A stretch of 64,000 nucleotides of DNA from Brevibacillus brevis (GCF_900637055.1 NZ_LR134338.1:1932001-1996000), one strand, 5' to 3'; positions 25,245 through 32,818 are shown, counted from the first letter of the stretch. Numbers and translations are program-made. Notes: generated from the letters alone by a model not told the origin.

Positions 25245-25760
25245 TCAAATCCAAGACATAAAATGATCCAAGGGTGCGGACATATCAAAAGGCGCTTCCA
25301 TCTCTCTGCGCACGAGCCAACCAATATAGAGGAGGTACGCGAGCTGAGCGCGTGCCTTTGCATCAGCGGGAGCCAGCCCTTTTTTCTCATATAAAGAGGC
25401 TACGAATCCGATCCTGCGCTCCTCGATTTCCACGAGACGTTTGGAAAGGGCAGGATGTTGCTTCGCCCAGTTGTAGATAGCGGATTCGATTTTCCGCTCG
25501 CTGCTAAAAACGCTCGACAACAGCTGTTCCAACGACATGTTGTCCGAGTGTGGCGCTCGAATGATCCGCTCGGTCGCATGCTCCTCCCAATAATCGATCA
25601 TGGAATCCAGTAGCGCTTGACGATCTGGAAAGTGATGATAAAAGCTCCCCTTGCTGATCTTCAGTTTTCTGGCGAGAGGTTCCACACGAACAGCGTCAAT
25701 GTCTGCTTCAGCCAACATATCGAGCCCTGCCCGAATCCAATCTTCACGTACGTATTGCAT
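25245..25760 (-). CDS. TetR/AcrR-family repressor
   Basis: 171 residues. The N-terminal helix-turn-helix is clear: LAEADIDAVRVEPLARKLKISKGSFYHHFPDRQALLDSM (about 16-55). The rest is a helical ligand-binding domain of unknown specificity. GAGGTGA precedes the ATG, and an operator-like dyad lies about 15-40 bases upstream, so autoregulation is likely. It is divergent from an oxidoreductase gene and upstream of the DUF3995 gene. Confidence 0.88.
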   Translation of the reverse strand: MQYVREDWIRAGLDMLAEADIDAVRVEPLARKLKISKGSFYHHFPDRQALLDSMIDYWEEHATERIIRAPHSDNMSLEQLLSSVFSSERKIESAIYNWAKQHPALSKRLVEIEERRIGFVASLYEKKGLAPADAKARAQLAYLLYIGWLVRREMEAPFDMSAPLDHFMSWI

Positions 25761-25773
25761 CGTTCACCTCAAA

Positions 25774-25798
25774 AGATACGGTATCGTATGTTTTTGGT
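25774..25798 (-). promoter_or_regulatory. Candidate TetR operator at its own promoter
   Basis: Reads AGATACGGTATCGTATG followed by TTTTTGG on the + strand; ATACG-GTAT-CGTAT is a dyad. Nearly identical to the site at 25173-25198. Confidence 0.6.
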
Positions 25799-25848
25799 TC
25801 CATGTTATTCCACCGAGTGTGATGTGTCAAGAAGCATTGATTTTTGTA

Positions 25849-25880
25849 TTGACATTCACACTAGTGTAAAGCTTTAGAAT
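25849..25880 (+). promoter_or_regulatory. MerR-type promoter with long spacer
   Basis: TTGACA (25849-25854) and TAGAAT (25875-25880) are separated by 20 bases (19 if TTAGAA is taken), and the spacer holds the dyad ACACTAGTGT. A 19-20 base spacer with central dyad is the signature of promoters activated by MerR-family regulators. No classical MerR gene adjoins it in the window. Confidence 0.6.
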
Positions 25881-25960
25881 CGCAATCAAGAGCGATAGAC
25901 CTTGCGTGTAGCTCCAGATCATCTCGCTTGCAAAAAATAAAATGAATGGAGAGTCGACCT

Positions 25961-26860
25961 ATGAAATCAACATCAATTCCTGTGTCTGTAACAGTTATTG
26001 GCCTAGGCAATATGGGAGTAGCACTCGCGGATGCTTTTCTAAAAGGCGGTCATCCAACGACAGTCTGGAACCGTTCAGCAGATAGAGCCAAAGGTCTAGT
26101 CGAGAAGGGAGCAGTGCTGGCGGGGAGTGTAGCAGAGGCAATCGTGGCAAGCAGCTTGGTCGTTGTCTGCTTATCGACCTACAAAGTTATGCAAGAGCTG
26201 CTAGGACCCTTGGAAAAAGAATTATCACGGCGTGTCATTGTCAACCTCACCACCGGAACCCCGGAGGATGCACGCAAGACAGCCAAATGGGTAAGCGAGC
26301 GCGGTGGGCAATATCTCGATGGAGCGATCATGGCTGTTCCTCAAATGATTGGACTGCCCGAAACACTCATTTTCTACGGTGGGTCGAAGGCTCTGTTTGA
26401 AGCATATGAACCGACATTGAAACTGCTGGGAGGCAAGGCTGCCTATCTAAGTGAAGACCATGGTGTTCCATTGATCTATGATTTGTCGCTGCTCACCATG
26501 ATGTATGGGGCTTGGTATGGCTCCATGCATGCCCATGCCCTATTAAGTACGGCAGACATAACAGGAACAGAGTTTCTTCCATACGCAACCAACTGGGTAA
26601 ATCACTTGATTGCTCCGCTCTTAACAGATCCGGTTGCCGCACGTGCCCGTGATGAAGGAAACTTCACGACCGATGTGTCCAATTTGAATACGAACAAACT
26701 AGGACTTGAACACATCATTCATGCCAGCAAGGAACAGGGAATCCCCGTTGATTGGTTGACGCCATTGCTAGCATTGGCCACACAGAAAGTAGCAGAGGGC
26801 TACGGTGCTGACTCTTTTGATCGCGTGATTGAGGCAATCCGGAAACCGCTTGTGAAATAA
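25961..26860 (+). CDS. NAD(P)-dependent beta-hydroxyacid dehydrogenase / imine reductase-like
   Basis: 299 residues from ATG 25961, placed by GGAGAG before it. The N-terminus VTVIGLGNMGVALADAFLKGG is a Rossmann dinucleotide fold, followed by VWNRSADRAKGLVEKGA, where the Arg suggests NADPH. The N domain matches NAD_binding_2 of 6-phosphogluconate dehydrogenase relatives; the C-terminal part lacks the usual catalytic Lys segment (GxxGxGxxxK) and is more like imine reductases/RedAm. It is expressed from the long-spacer promoter upstream. Substrate unknown. Confidence 0.82.
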   Translation: MKSTSIPVSVTVIGLGNMGVALADAFLKGGHPTTVWNRSADRAKGLVEKGAVLAGSVAEAIVASSLVVVCLSTYKVMQELLGPLEKELSRRVIVNLTTGTPEDARKTAKWVSERGGQYLDGAIMAVPQMIGLPETLIFYGGSKALFEAYEPTLKLLGGKAAYLSEDHGVPLIYDLSLLTMMYGAWYGSMHAHALLSTADITGTEFLPYATNWVNHLIAPLLTDPVAARARDEGNFTTDVSNLNTNKLGLEHIIHASKEQGIPVDWLTPLLALATQKVAEGYGADSFDRVIEAIRKPLVK

Positions 26861-26881
26861 TTCTTTTCTCTGGTGCCAATG

Positions 26882-26933
26882 AAAAACAACCTCGCTTCGC
26901 ATGATGATCATTGCGAAAACGAGGTTGTTTTTC
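26882..26933. terminator. Bidirectional terminator
   Basis: AAAAACAACCTCG/CGAGGTTGTTTTT pairs across an inner TTCGCA/TGCGAA helix, between convergent genes. Confidence 0.85.
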
Positions 26934-26967
26934 CGACTGAGGGAATGGAGCTGCACGTAAGCTTTTG

Positions 26968-27423
26968 TTATTCGCGAATGGATTTGACCATCGCAATATG
27001 CTCGATCCCGGCATCGTCAAATAAGTCGCCAAAAGGTTCATAGCCGAGCTTTTCATAAAACCGTTGGGCTTGCGTCTGTGCGTTCAGCTTCAGGCTGTCA
27101 TACCCATGTTGTTTGGCCATCTCTTCCATCACGAGCATGATTTGGCGGCCCAGCCCGGTACCCCGTTCTGTTTTAGCAACCGCTACCCGTTCAATTTTTC
27201 CCACCCCAGGTGCGTAGGTACGGAGACGGCTTGCACCCACTGGTTTTCCATCGCGGTAGGCCACAAAATGAATTGTTCCGCTATCCAATGTATCATGCTC
27301 ATCTATTTCCAAGTCTTCCGGTACTTCCTGTTCCTCGATGAAAACGACTCGGCGTACAGACAGGGCATCTGCCAATTCTTGCTCAGTGGTGACTCTTTGG
27401 ATCTGGTAGGTTTGCAGGTTCAT
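26968..27423 (-). CDS. GNAT-family N-acetyltransferase, YjcF-like
   Basis: 151 residues. The acetyl-CoA loop is in KTERGTGLGRQIM (R/Q-x-x-G-x-G/A), and RRVVFIEEQEVPEDLEIDEHD is typical of the YjcF/ElaA-like subgroup. It lies downstream of yjcG on the same strand, as yjcF and yjcG are adjacent in Bacillus subtilis, but a hairpin separates them here. Substrate unknown. Confidence 0.85.
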   Translation of the reverse strand: MNLQTYQIQRVTTEQELADALSVRRVVFIEEQEVPEDLEIDEHDTLDSGTIHFVAYRDGKPVGASRLRTYAPGVGKIERVAVAKTERGTGLGRQIMLVMEEMAKQHGYDSLKLNAQTQAQRFYEKLGYEPFGDLFDDAGIEHIAMVKSIRE

Positions 27424-27454
27424 CGGTATTCGTCCTTTGTTAGAAAATATCCCT

Positions 27455-27481
27455 CCCTACGATGGATACGCAGGGAGGGGT
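27455..27481 (-). terminator. Hairpin between the yjcG-like and yjcF-like genes
   Basis: CCCTCCCT/AGGGAGGG around a 12-base loop, followed by an AT-rich run on the minus strand. It may partly end transcription after the yjcG-like gene. Confidence 0.6.
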
Positions 27482-27500
27482 GGTATTTGAGGAAAGGTGT

Positions 27501-28010
27501 TTATTTTTTGAGAAGGAAAGTCTGGTAAACACTCCAGATGCCATCCTCTAGCTGATAAATCAAGTGGAAGCGATCAATCTCGCTGGTCAGGTCAATTTTT
27601 GCCATGCTCAGTTGGCCGGTTACATCCCGCAGCTCATCGTCGGACAGGTCGCGCCCGATAGTCAGATGCGGTACGTATGCGTAGGTTTCTTTTTCATTCA
27701 CACACTGATTGGCAATCTTTTGATGCAGCTCGTTAAATGGTTCTTTGTTTTGCACAGCCAAATAGATCACGTTGTTGGTAGGGTGGAAAGAAGATACCCG
27801 ATGGAAATGAGCCGAAAAGCTGTCGGTAGAGGAGGCAACCTGCTCCAGATGGCTCACCAGCTCAGGCAGCTTGGCTTCGTCCAGCTCAAAGGCTTCCTTC
27901 AAACGGATATACGGAGGAACCAAAGCATAGCCCGGGTCATAACGTTTCCGGTAAGAGTTGGCTACTTCTTGCACCTTGCTAGATGGGAATATTACGATAC
28001 TGTACATCAT
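27501..28010 (-). CDS. yjcG: 2H phosphoesterase (2'-5' RNA ligase-like), YjcG
   Basis: 169 residues, close to the 171 of the B. subtilis protein. The start MMYSIVIFPSSKVQEVANSYRKRYDP and the C-terminal DRFHLIYQLEDGIWSVYQTFLL match my memory of YjcG closely. HFHRVSSF and HLTIGRDLS are near the two expected 2H motif positions; only the second is a clean HxTx. Start at 28010 is ten bases after GGAGG; a GTG at 28019 is a weaker option. Confidence 0.85.
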   Translation of the reverse strand: MMYSIVIFPSSKVQEVANSYRKRYDPGYALVPPYIRLKEAFELDEAKLPELVSHLEQVASSTDSFSAHFHRVSSFHPTNNVIYLAVQNKEPFNELHQKIANQCVNEKETYAYVPHLTIGRDLSDDELRDVTGQLSMAKIDLTSEIDRFHLIYQLEDGIWSVYQTFLLKK

Positions 28011-28155
28011 CAGAACCACTCCTCCTTACTATCTATCATGCTCTACAAGATCTTATTTTAACAGAAAATTCTTCATTTGTGTAATGTTAAGCGCGGGTCC
28101 GTATATTCCTTGCGCCAAAGGAAAGACTGTGTAGTGCAAGGAGGTGCCGCACTGC

Positions 28156-28314
28156 ATGTATACGGCTATGATGATCACATTCATTTTTCTCGTTCTGCTT
28201 CTACTGTCTGTGCTGACCTTCACGATCTTGACTGTGATACGAAAAGGAGAATTCGAAGAGGCACTCGTATCGACTATCAAGGATGAAGGTCCACAAGAAG
28301 AACAGCCACGGTAA
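28156..28314 (+). CDS. Small membrane protein, 52 residues
   Basis: Starts MYTAMMITFIFLVLLLLSV: one strong membrane segment (about residues 6-28) followed by a charged tail (RKGEFEEALVSTIKDEG). AGGAGGTG lies nine bases before the ATG, a near-perfect ribosome binding site. It runs against the flanking yjc genes and ends 3 bases from the end of the convergent yjcH-like gene. Function unknown. Confidence 0.65.
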   Translation: MYTAMMITFIFLVLLLLSVLTFTILTVIRKGEFEEALVSTIKDEGPQEEQPR

Positions 28315-28316
28315 GT

Positions 28317-29021
28317 TTACCCGTAAAGCGTCATTAGCATACGCGGTAGATTGCGCTGCCAGTGGCCCCACGTATGGTCACCCTCAAACGTTTCATAAAC
28401 GAGGGTGGCTTTTTTCATGCCCAAAATCTCGCGCAGTTCTTCATTGGCCGCTAGAAGATTCAATGTGCCGCGCCCCGTGCTTACTGCTGTTTCCTCCGTC
28501 CCGATTTCCAAATAAAAGGTTTGCGGTACGGAAAAGTCAGCGTCAGCTACCAGACGATTTAACTTTGCGTCCATGGCAATCGATTGGCAGGCAACTTGTC
28601 CAAATGTATGTGGATAGTTGAGAGCAGTGAACAGTGAGACGACACCGCCCAAAGATTCGCCAAGAAGTGTTCGTGCGTTCCCCAAAGGATGTGTGGAGAA
28701 ATGCGTATCGACATAGCTCACGACTTCATCGGCGAGGAAGCGACGGTAGGCCATATGCTCCTTGCCATCCGGATGATAACGGTCGTGCCGTTTACTTTTC
28801 TCGACAGGGAGAAAGACAGCGATGATATCAGGCAATTCTTTGTCCCGATTCAATTGATCCAGCAAAGAAGCCATCCGGCCCATTGCCAAGTAATCTTCTC
28901 CATCTTGTACGTAGAGGACTGGATACGAGTAGAGTGGCGAGTAGCGTTGGGGTGTGTAGACAATCAGCTTTTCCGGTGTCCCCAAAAACCGGCTTTCCAA
29001 GATAATTTCCTCAAGGGCCAC
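28317..29021 (-). CDS. yjcH: Putative esterase, YjcH-like
   Basis: 234 residues, Esterase D family (alpha/beta hydrolase). Nucleophile motif GESLGG near residue 120, acid likely in the EIGTEE region, and His in FEGDHTWGHW near the end. The start is GTG 29021 (MALEEIILESRFLG), preceded by GGAGG with eight bases spacing. In B. subtilis yjcH adjoins yjcG; here they remain neighbours with a small membrane-protein gene inserted in reverse. Siderophore esterase-like activity is possible; no iron context is seen. Confidence 0.8.
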   Translation of the reverse strand: MALEEIILESRFLGTPEKLIVYTPQRYSPLYSYPVLYVQDGEDYLAMGRMASLLDQLNRDKELPDIIAVFLPVEKSKRHDRYHPDGKEHMAYRRFLADEVVSYVDTHFSTHPLGNARTLLGESLGGVVSLFTALNYPHTFGQVACQSIAMDAKLNRLVADADFSVPQTFYLEIGTEETAVSTGRGTLNLLAANEELREILGMKKATLVYETFEGDHTWGHWQRNLPRMLMTLYG

Positions 29022-29198
29022 TGCGGTGTCCTCCTTATTGGGATATTCCTGTTCATTATTATACAGGAGCGAGCGGGCATGCCCAAGAGTTTGGGTACAC
29101 GATCAGGCTGTGGCCGAAAGATTGTCGCAATTTGGTCAGCGTGTGATACTATGGTAGGAAACGACTTCACTCGATTTGTGGAAGGGGTTGTCTCTTAT

Positions 29199-29792
29199 AT
29201 GAAGAAGCAAGTACACAGCATCGAAGTCAGAAACGCTGCTCTCGCACGTTTGGCAGAACGCGGAGTGACGGTGGATGATATCGCGGAGATCGTCTATCTC
29301 ATGCAGTCGCCTTACCATCCGGATCTCACAATGGCGCAGTGCATCGAGAGCGTCAAAGCAGTCTTGGAAAAAAGGGAAATGCAGCACGCCATCCTAGTTG
29401 GCGTTGAGTTGGATACGTTAGCAGAGAAGGGCCTCTTGTCCGAGCCGCTCCAATCCATCATCGCGTCAGATGAAGGACTGTTCGGATGCGACGAAACATT
29501 GGCGCTAGGCTCCGTATTTGGATATGGAAGTATCGCGGTGACCACCTTTGGACATTTGGATAAGCACAAGGTCGGGGTGATTAAAAGGCTGGATACCAAG
29601 TCGGCAGAGGGACGTGTACACACGTTTTTGGACGACCTCGTGGCGAGTGTGGCAGCCAATGCCTCTAGCCGCATGGCACATCGGATGAGAGATGAGCAGG
29701 AGGCGGAGTTGGCACGGAGTGAGGCGTTGAAGCAACAGGAAGCAGAGCTGCGTGTCGAGGAGAAGGGGAAAGGGACGGAGCAGGCGGGGTAG
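29199..29792 (+). CDS. Phosphatidylglycerophosphatase A-like protein (YutG-like)
   Basis: 197 residues. The body (DDIAEIVYLMQSPYHPDLTMAQCIESVKAVLEKREMQHAILVGVELD, then DEGLFGCDETLALGSVFGYGSIAVTTFGHLDK) matches PgpA-like soluble proteins of Bacillales. Start ATG 29199 has GGAAGGGG about ten bases upstream; the frame is open much further but that part is antisense to yjcH. The C-terminal ~35 residues (EQEAELARSEALKQQEAEL) form a charged helix not in the core family. Confidence 0.75.
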   Translation: MKKQVHSIEVRNAALARLAERGVTVDDIAEIVYLMQSPYHPDLTMAQCIESVKAVLEKREMQHAILVGVELDTLAEKGLLSEPLQSIIASDEGLFGCDETLALGSVFGYGSIAVTTFGHLDKHKVGVIKRLDTKSAEGRVHTFLDDLVASVAANASSRMAHRMRDEQEAELARSEALKQQEAELRVEEKGKGTEQAG

Positions 29793-30136
29793 GTAGGTTT
29801 GGTTTAGGATGAGGGAGTTTGTTTCGATCGTTACCTAATTATCTTGTTTGTTTTAATCTCTATTAGATCGTCTTCAGCCTAGCAGATAAAGCTACAGAAT
29901 AGGCAAGGTTTTAAATGGCAAGAGTCAATTCTTCACCGGTGTAGTTCATATGCTTGATGCAGTCATGAATGATTTGACGCCATCACGTAGGTAATCCCCA
30001 TGTTTCGTAGGGGGGAAGTGGGCAGCAGCGGTGGGGAATGGCTTTTTACAAAGGAAAAACAAGCCTGATTTCACTGGGTTTCTTAGTGTTCTTTTGGTAC
30101 GAGTGAAAATTTTTACAAGAAATTATTCATTTACTC
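29793..30136. other. Intergenic region without recognised gene
   Basis: About 340 bases between the PgpA-like gene and the tRNA promoter. I see no gene with a good ribosome binding site. The GC falls sharply towards the right. Confidence 0.5.
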
Positions 30137-30165
30137 TTGAAATCCATTTTACGATGCTGTATAGT
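30137..30165 (+). promoter_or_regulatory. Promoter of the tRNA pair
   Basis: TTGAAA (30137-30142), 17-base spacer, TATAGT (30160-30165): a strong vegetative promoter about 25 bases before the first tRNA. Confidence 0.8.
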
Positions 30166-30195
30166 AATAAATGTGATCGACGTCCGATACGATTC

Positions 30196-30272
30196 GGGCC
30201 CTTAGCTCAGTTGGTCAGAGCGGTCGGCTCATAACCGATTGGTCGTAGGTTCGAGTCCTACAGGGCCCACCA
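30196..30272 (+). tRNA. tRNA with CAT anticodon (Met, or Ile2 if lysidine-modified)
   Basis: 77 bases including encoded CCA. Acceptor GGGCCCT/AGGGCCC, D arm GCTC...GAGC, anticodon stem GTCGG/CCGAT with loop CTCATAA, T arm with TTCGAGT. The acceptor and D-arm sequence resembles tRNA-Ile2(CAU) more than elongator Met from memory; the two cannot be separated by anticodon alone. Confidence 0.95.
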
Positions 30273-30297
30273 TTAAACGATCACACACATATCCCAT

Positions 30298-30373
30298 GAT
30301 CCGGTAGCTCAGTTGGGAGAGCACCATCTTGACAGGGTGGGGGTCGCTGGTTCGAACCCAGTCCGGATCACCA
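30298..30373 (+). tRNA. tRNA-Val (GAC)
   Basis: 76 bases including encoded CCA. Acceptor GATCCGG/CCGGATC, anticodon stem CCATC/GGTGG with loop TTGACAG (anticodon GAC), T loop TTCGAAC. Its 3' part is partly repeated at 36401-36432, which suggests it served as an integration site. Confidence 0.95.
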
Positions 30374-30387
30374 TAATATAAACGTTA

Positions 30388-30416
30388 GAACCCTTGAGGA
30401 ATCAAGGGTTTTTCTT
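30388..30416 (+). terminator. Terminator of the tRNA pair
   Basis: GAACCCTTGA/TCAAGGGTT stem followed by TTTTTC. Confidence 0.8.
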
Positions 30417-30809
30417 ATATCCTCAACCATCCACCCTGACTACATAAGCCCCAAGAGGTTTCCGCTTGATAACATTTTAACAGTCTTGACTCAACAAAAA
30501 GCATCCTGAACGCCTTTGTTTGATCTTTCTCTCGAAGTTGTCAGCAGCTTCTTTTGGCACCGCATGGCAATATTCATGTATTCGAATCCACGTTACATGT
30601 CGAGTGGGGCAGAGCCGACCGAATAAGACGGCTTTTCGAACACAAAGGTTATTTGCGACTTTATACCTATTTCTCGTGACCACTCTATATCCGATACATC
30701 AAAAATGGGCATTACTTCCTTTTTTATATATAGATTGGATATTTAGCATATCGATCACCATGAACACCTTCCATCTGTATGAAATCCTTTACAGAGAGGA
30801 GGAGACTGT
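30417..30809. other. Decayed island edge between tRNA-Val and the DUF4280 gene
   Basis: No intact gene is seen. The left part contains a relic of an integrase tail on the minus strand (separate entry). The right part is AT-rich and probably holds the promoter of the toxin-like gene. Confidence 0.5.
30477..30683 (-). pseudogene. Remnant of tyrosine recombinase (phage integrase) C-terminus
   Basis: The minus-strand frame contains HEYCHAVPKEAADNFERKIKQ, which resembles the C-terminal end of phage integrases (TYSHxVPxxxxEAAxxF), where Tyr is the catalytic nucleophile. The upstream domains, including the Arg/His box, are gone. It lies directly beyond tRNA-Val, where an integrase gene is expected for an element using that tRNA as attachment site. 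Assignment rests on about 20 residues. Confidence 0.5.
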
Positions 30810-30959
30810 TTGCCCAATATTGAAGGAATCAATATCCAGCAGCCAAGTGCTGAACGCAAGAGCTACGTGGTTGTGGGAGCCATTTTATCATGCAGCAGCG
30901 GAAGTAAACAGAGTCGGCTGAAAATGCCGTTCAGCCATGGTGTTTTTGTAAAAGGATAG
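30810..30959 (+). pseudogene. N-terminal fragment of DUF4280 protein, cut by an amber codon
   Basis: 49 residues from TTG 30810, behind an excellent AGAGGAGGAG. Contains SYVVVGAILSCSSGSKQSRLKMPFSHGVFVKG, the N-terminus of the DUF4280 (PAAR-like) domain. It stops at TAG 30957-30959; the same frame then continues as PQMNIMDFVPNVNIMPFG..., exactly the next part of the domain. The stop replaces one residue, often Lys in this family (one base change from AAG), so the gene was once continuous from 30810 to 32111. Confidence 0.8.
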
Positions 30960-30965
30960 CCGCAA

Positions 30966-32111
30966 ATGAACATCATGGATTTTGTTCCTAACGTAAATAT
31001 CATGCCATTCGGAAAGTGCAGCAGCTTACCAAATCCCACAGTCGCTTCTGCCACAGCAGCCAACAATGGTGTACTTACACCAATGCCGTGCACACCTCTG
31101 ACCACAATGCCATGGATAGACGGGAAAGCGGACAAAATGGTCGGTGGCCATCCGGCATTGCTAAATAAATCAACGAATATGTGTTTCTATTGTGGGCAGA
31201 TCAAGATTGAAGATGACGGGCAGGATTTGGGTGGTGTGACAATAGGAAATCAGTCGTCACCAAATAGCGGGCCGTCTGCTGCTGATTTTGGACAAGGACC
31301 AGCTTGTGAGAAGCCACAGGAAAAGCCAAGCATGTGGGATAATTTCGTCAAAGGAATCTCGATGCTGGGAGACGTTCCTGCTGCGATGCAAAAAGCGGCA
31401 AGTGAGCTGCCAGGGGCTTTGGAGAAAGCTGCAAATGATTTGCCAAAAGGCTTACAGAAGGCGGCAGAGGATTTGCCTAAGGGTGTTGGCGTGTTTGTAA
31501 GGGAAGGCTATATCGAGCCAATGCAAGAAGACTTGAATACGTTGCGGGATGATAAAATCAATCTCGCGGATGGAATTGCAATCGGTGGACTTGCCTTGAG
31601 TGCACTTACGCTGGGGAGAAGTAAAAACATTAAGGATTTAGTGGATGCGGCAAGGAAAGGAAAGAAGGCAACCGGTAAAATTGATTATGTAGAAGAGACA
31701 ACTCGCTTTGGTGGAAAACTCTACAGTGAAAAAGATTTGAAGCTTTTAGGCAAATATCTTGAAAAAAGAGGAGTAACATTAAAGGTTGGGGACGAATTTT
31801 TACCACCTAATAAGGGAGGAGCGTTCAACGCTAACGACGGTGAACTATATCTAAGAAGTAATCCAACCCAATATGAAGTATGGCATGAACTCTCGCATTA
31901 TATTCAATATAGAAATATTGGAAAGGAGGCATATTTGAAATTACCACGTACTCAAGGAAGAGTTCCTTACAATGATTTGACACAATTTAATGCACCTGAA
32001 CAATTTGTGTTCGATATGCTGTCTAATTCAAGTAAGCGATGGAATATGTTAAATGAAAGAGAAAAACAACATGCGATTGATTACATTTTGGATTATGGAG
32101 GGATTCGATGA
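30966..32111 (+). CDS. DUF4280 (C-terminal part) fused to zincin metallopeptidase toxin
   Basis: 381 residues in the frame of the fragment upstream. Residues 1-80 are the rest of a DUF4280 domain (NIMPFGKCSSLPNPTVASATAAN...LTPMPCTPLT, GGHPALL), a PAAR-like tip found on contractile and other delivery systems. Residues 135-175 are amphipathic repeats (KAASELPGALEKAANDLPKGL). The C-terminal ~130 residues have HELSH at 307-311 and a later PEQFVFD, fitting a zinc metallopeptidase toxin. AAAGGA nine bases before ATG 30966 could allow separate translation. The stop overlaps the next ATG by four bases. Confidence 0.75.
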   Translation: MNIMDFVPNVNIMPFGKCSSLPNPTVASATAANNGVLTPMPCTPLTTMPWIDGKADKMVGGHPALLNKSTNMCFYCGQIKIEDDGQDLGGVTIGNQSSPNSGPSAADFGQGPACEKPQEKPSMWDNFVKGISMLGDVPAAMQKAASELPGALEKAANDLPKGLQKAAEDLPKGVGVFVREGYIEPMQEDLNTLRDDKINLADGIAIGGLALSALTLGRSKNIKDLVDAARKGKKATGKIDYVEETTRFGGKLYSEKDLKLLGKYLEKRGVTLKVGDEFLPPNKGGAFNANDGELYLRSNPTQYEVWHELSHYIQYRNIGKEAYLKLPRTQGRVPYNDLTQFNAPEQFVFDMLSNSSKRWNMLNEREKQHAIDYILDYGGIR

Positions 32112-32326
32112 CAGAGAATGAAGCAAAACGAATAGCGTTTGAGTTAGTAGATAAACATCCATCAGAACATTACACGCTAAATTTCATTAGTATTAATAAG
32201 TCTCGAGCAAACCCGAATAATTGGGCTGTAGCTTTTGAAGTAAGAACAAAAACAGGTAGTCTATTAGAAGGACCAATGTTTGTAATGGTAGACGATAAAA
32301 ATGGCGAAGCTTGGTTCTTCGGTTAA
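32108..32326 (+). CDS. Probable immunity protein for the metallopeptidase toxin
   Basis: 72 residues, MTENEAKRIAFELVDKHPSEH... ending in DDKNGEAWFFG. The gene starts inside the toxin stop (ATGA overlap), the standard layout for polymorphic toxin/immunity pairs. An N-terminal helix followed by strands and a final GEAWF resembles small Imm35-like proteins, but this is a weak family match. Cytoplasmic, no signal. Terminator follows. Confidence 0.65.
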   Translation: MTENEAKRIAFELVDKHPSEHYTLNFISINKSRANPNNWAVAFEVRTKTGSLLEGPMFVMVDDKNGEAWFFG

Positions 32327-32347
32327 TAAAATCAGGTAATTATTACT

Positions 32348-32381
32348 ACCTTGAATAGCTTTTGCTTTTCAAGGTTTTTTT
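32348..32381 (+). terminator. Terminator of the toxin/immunity unit
   Basis: ACCTTGAA...TTCAAGGT stem followed by TTTTTTT. Confidence 0.8.
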
Positions 32382-32560
32382 GTGGGTTACTTAGAGTCCA
32401 ATGAACATCTTCTTCTCATTCTTACTAACAAAACCTTTGCTCTACCTGTATGACAGTTTTCACGAATGAAGATGTTCGTATAGAAAGTCTGAAAAAAGTA
32501 TACGTATATATGCACCTGAAAGGTTGACATATTTGACACATCTGACGTTATTGACGGTTT

Positions 32561-32590
32561 TTGAAAGTCAATCGATAAACGCTCTATACT
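32561..32590 (+). promoter_or_regulatory. Candidate vegetative promoter
   Basis: TTGAAA (32561-32566), 18-base spacer, TATACT (32585-32590). It would transcribe the HNH relic. The 330-base gap from 32327 otherwise holds only two terminators. Confidence 0.55.
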
Positions 32591-32609
32591 AAATGTACGC
32601 ACGATGAAT

Positions 32610-32643
32610 AAGCCGCTCGGGTAAATAACCGGGCGGCTCTTTC
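32610..32643 (+). terminator. Hairpin with T run before the HNH relic
   Basis: AGCCGCTCGG/CCGGGCGGCT around GTAAATAA, followed by CTTTC. Confidence 0.65.
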
Positions 32644-32656
32644 GTTGAAATGGTAG

Positions 32657-32818
32657 GTGAAAGACATAGCGCTGAAAAAATTCTGCATTAAGCAAGGATG
32701 TCCAAAGCTGAAATCTGACAAATGCTGTGAGGACCATAAGTACCAAGGGCAGCTTTACAACCAGGAGCGGGGTACAGCAGCTCAGAGAGGCTATGACGCA
32801 AGTAAAGTAAAGCAATAG
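32657..32818 (+). pseudogene. Remnant of phage HNH endonuclease N-terminus
   Basis: 53 residues from GTG 32657. KKFCIKQGCPKLKSDKCCEDH is a CxxxGCP...CxxH zinc-like start, and YNQERGTAAQRGYDASK corresponds to the conserved YxxxRGxAxxRGYDxxW region of phage HNH endonucleases. The catalytic HNH part is missing; the frame stops at TAG 32816. Points to an old prophage in this region. Confidence 0.7.

Noticed and set aside
28053..28280. 75-codon minus-strand frame in the yjcG-yjcH gap
   Set aside because: Antisense to the 52-residue membrane protein gene, which has a far better ribosome binding site and composition.
30520..30921. 133-codon + strand frame before the toxin gene
   Set aside because: Overlaps the integrase relic and the DUF4280 start in another frame; the peptide is not protein-like.
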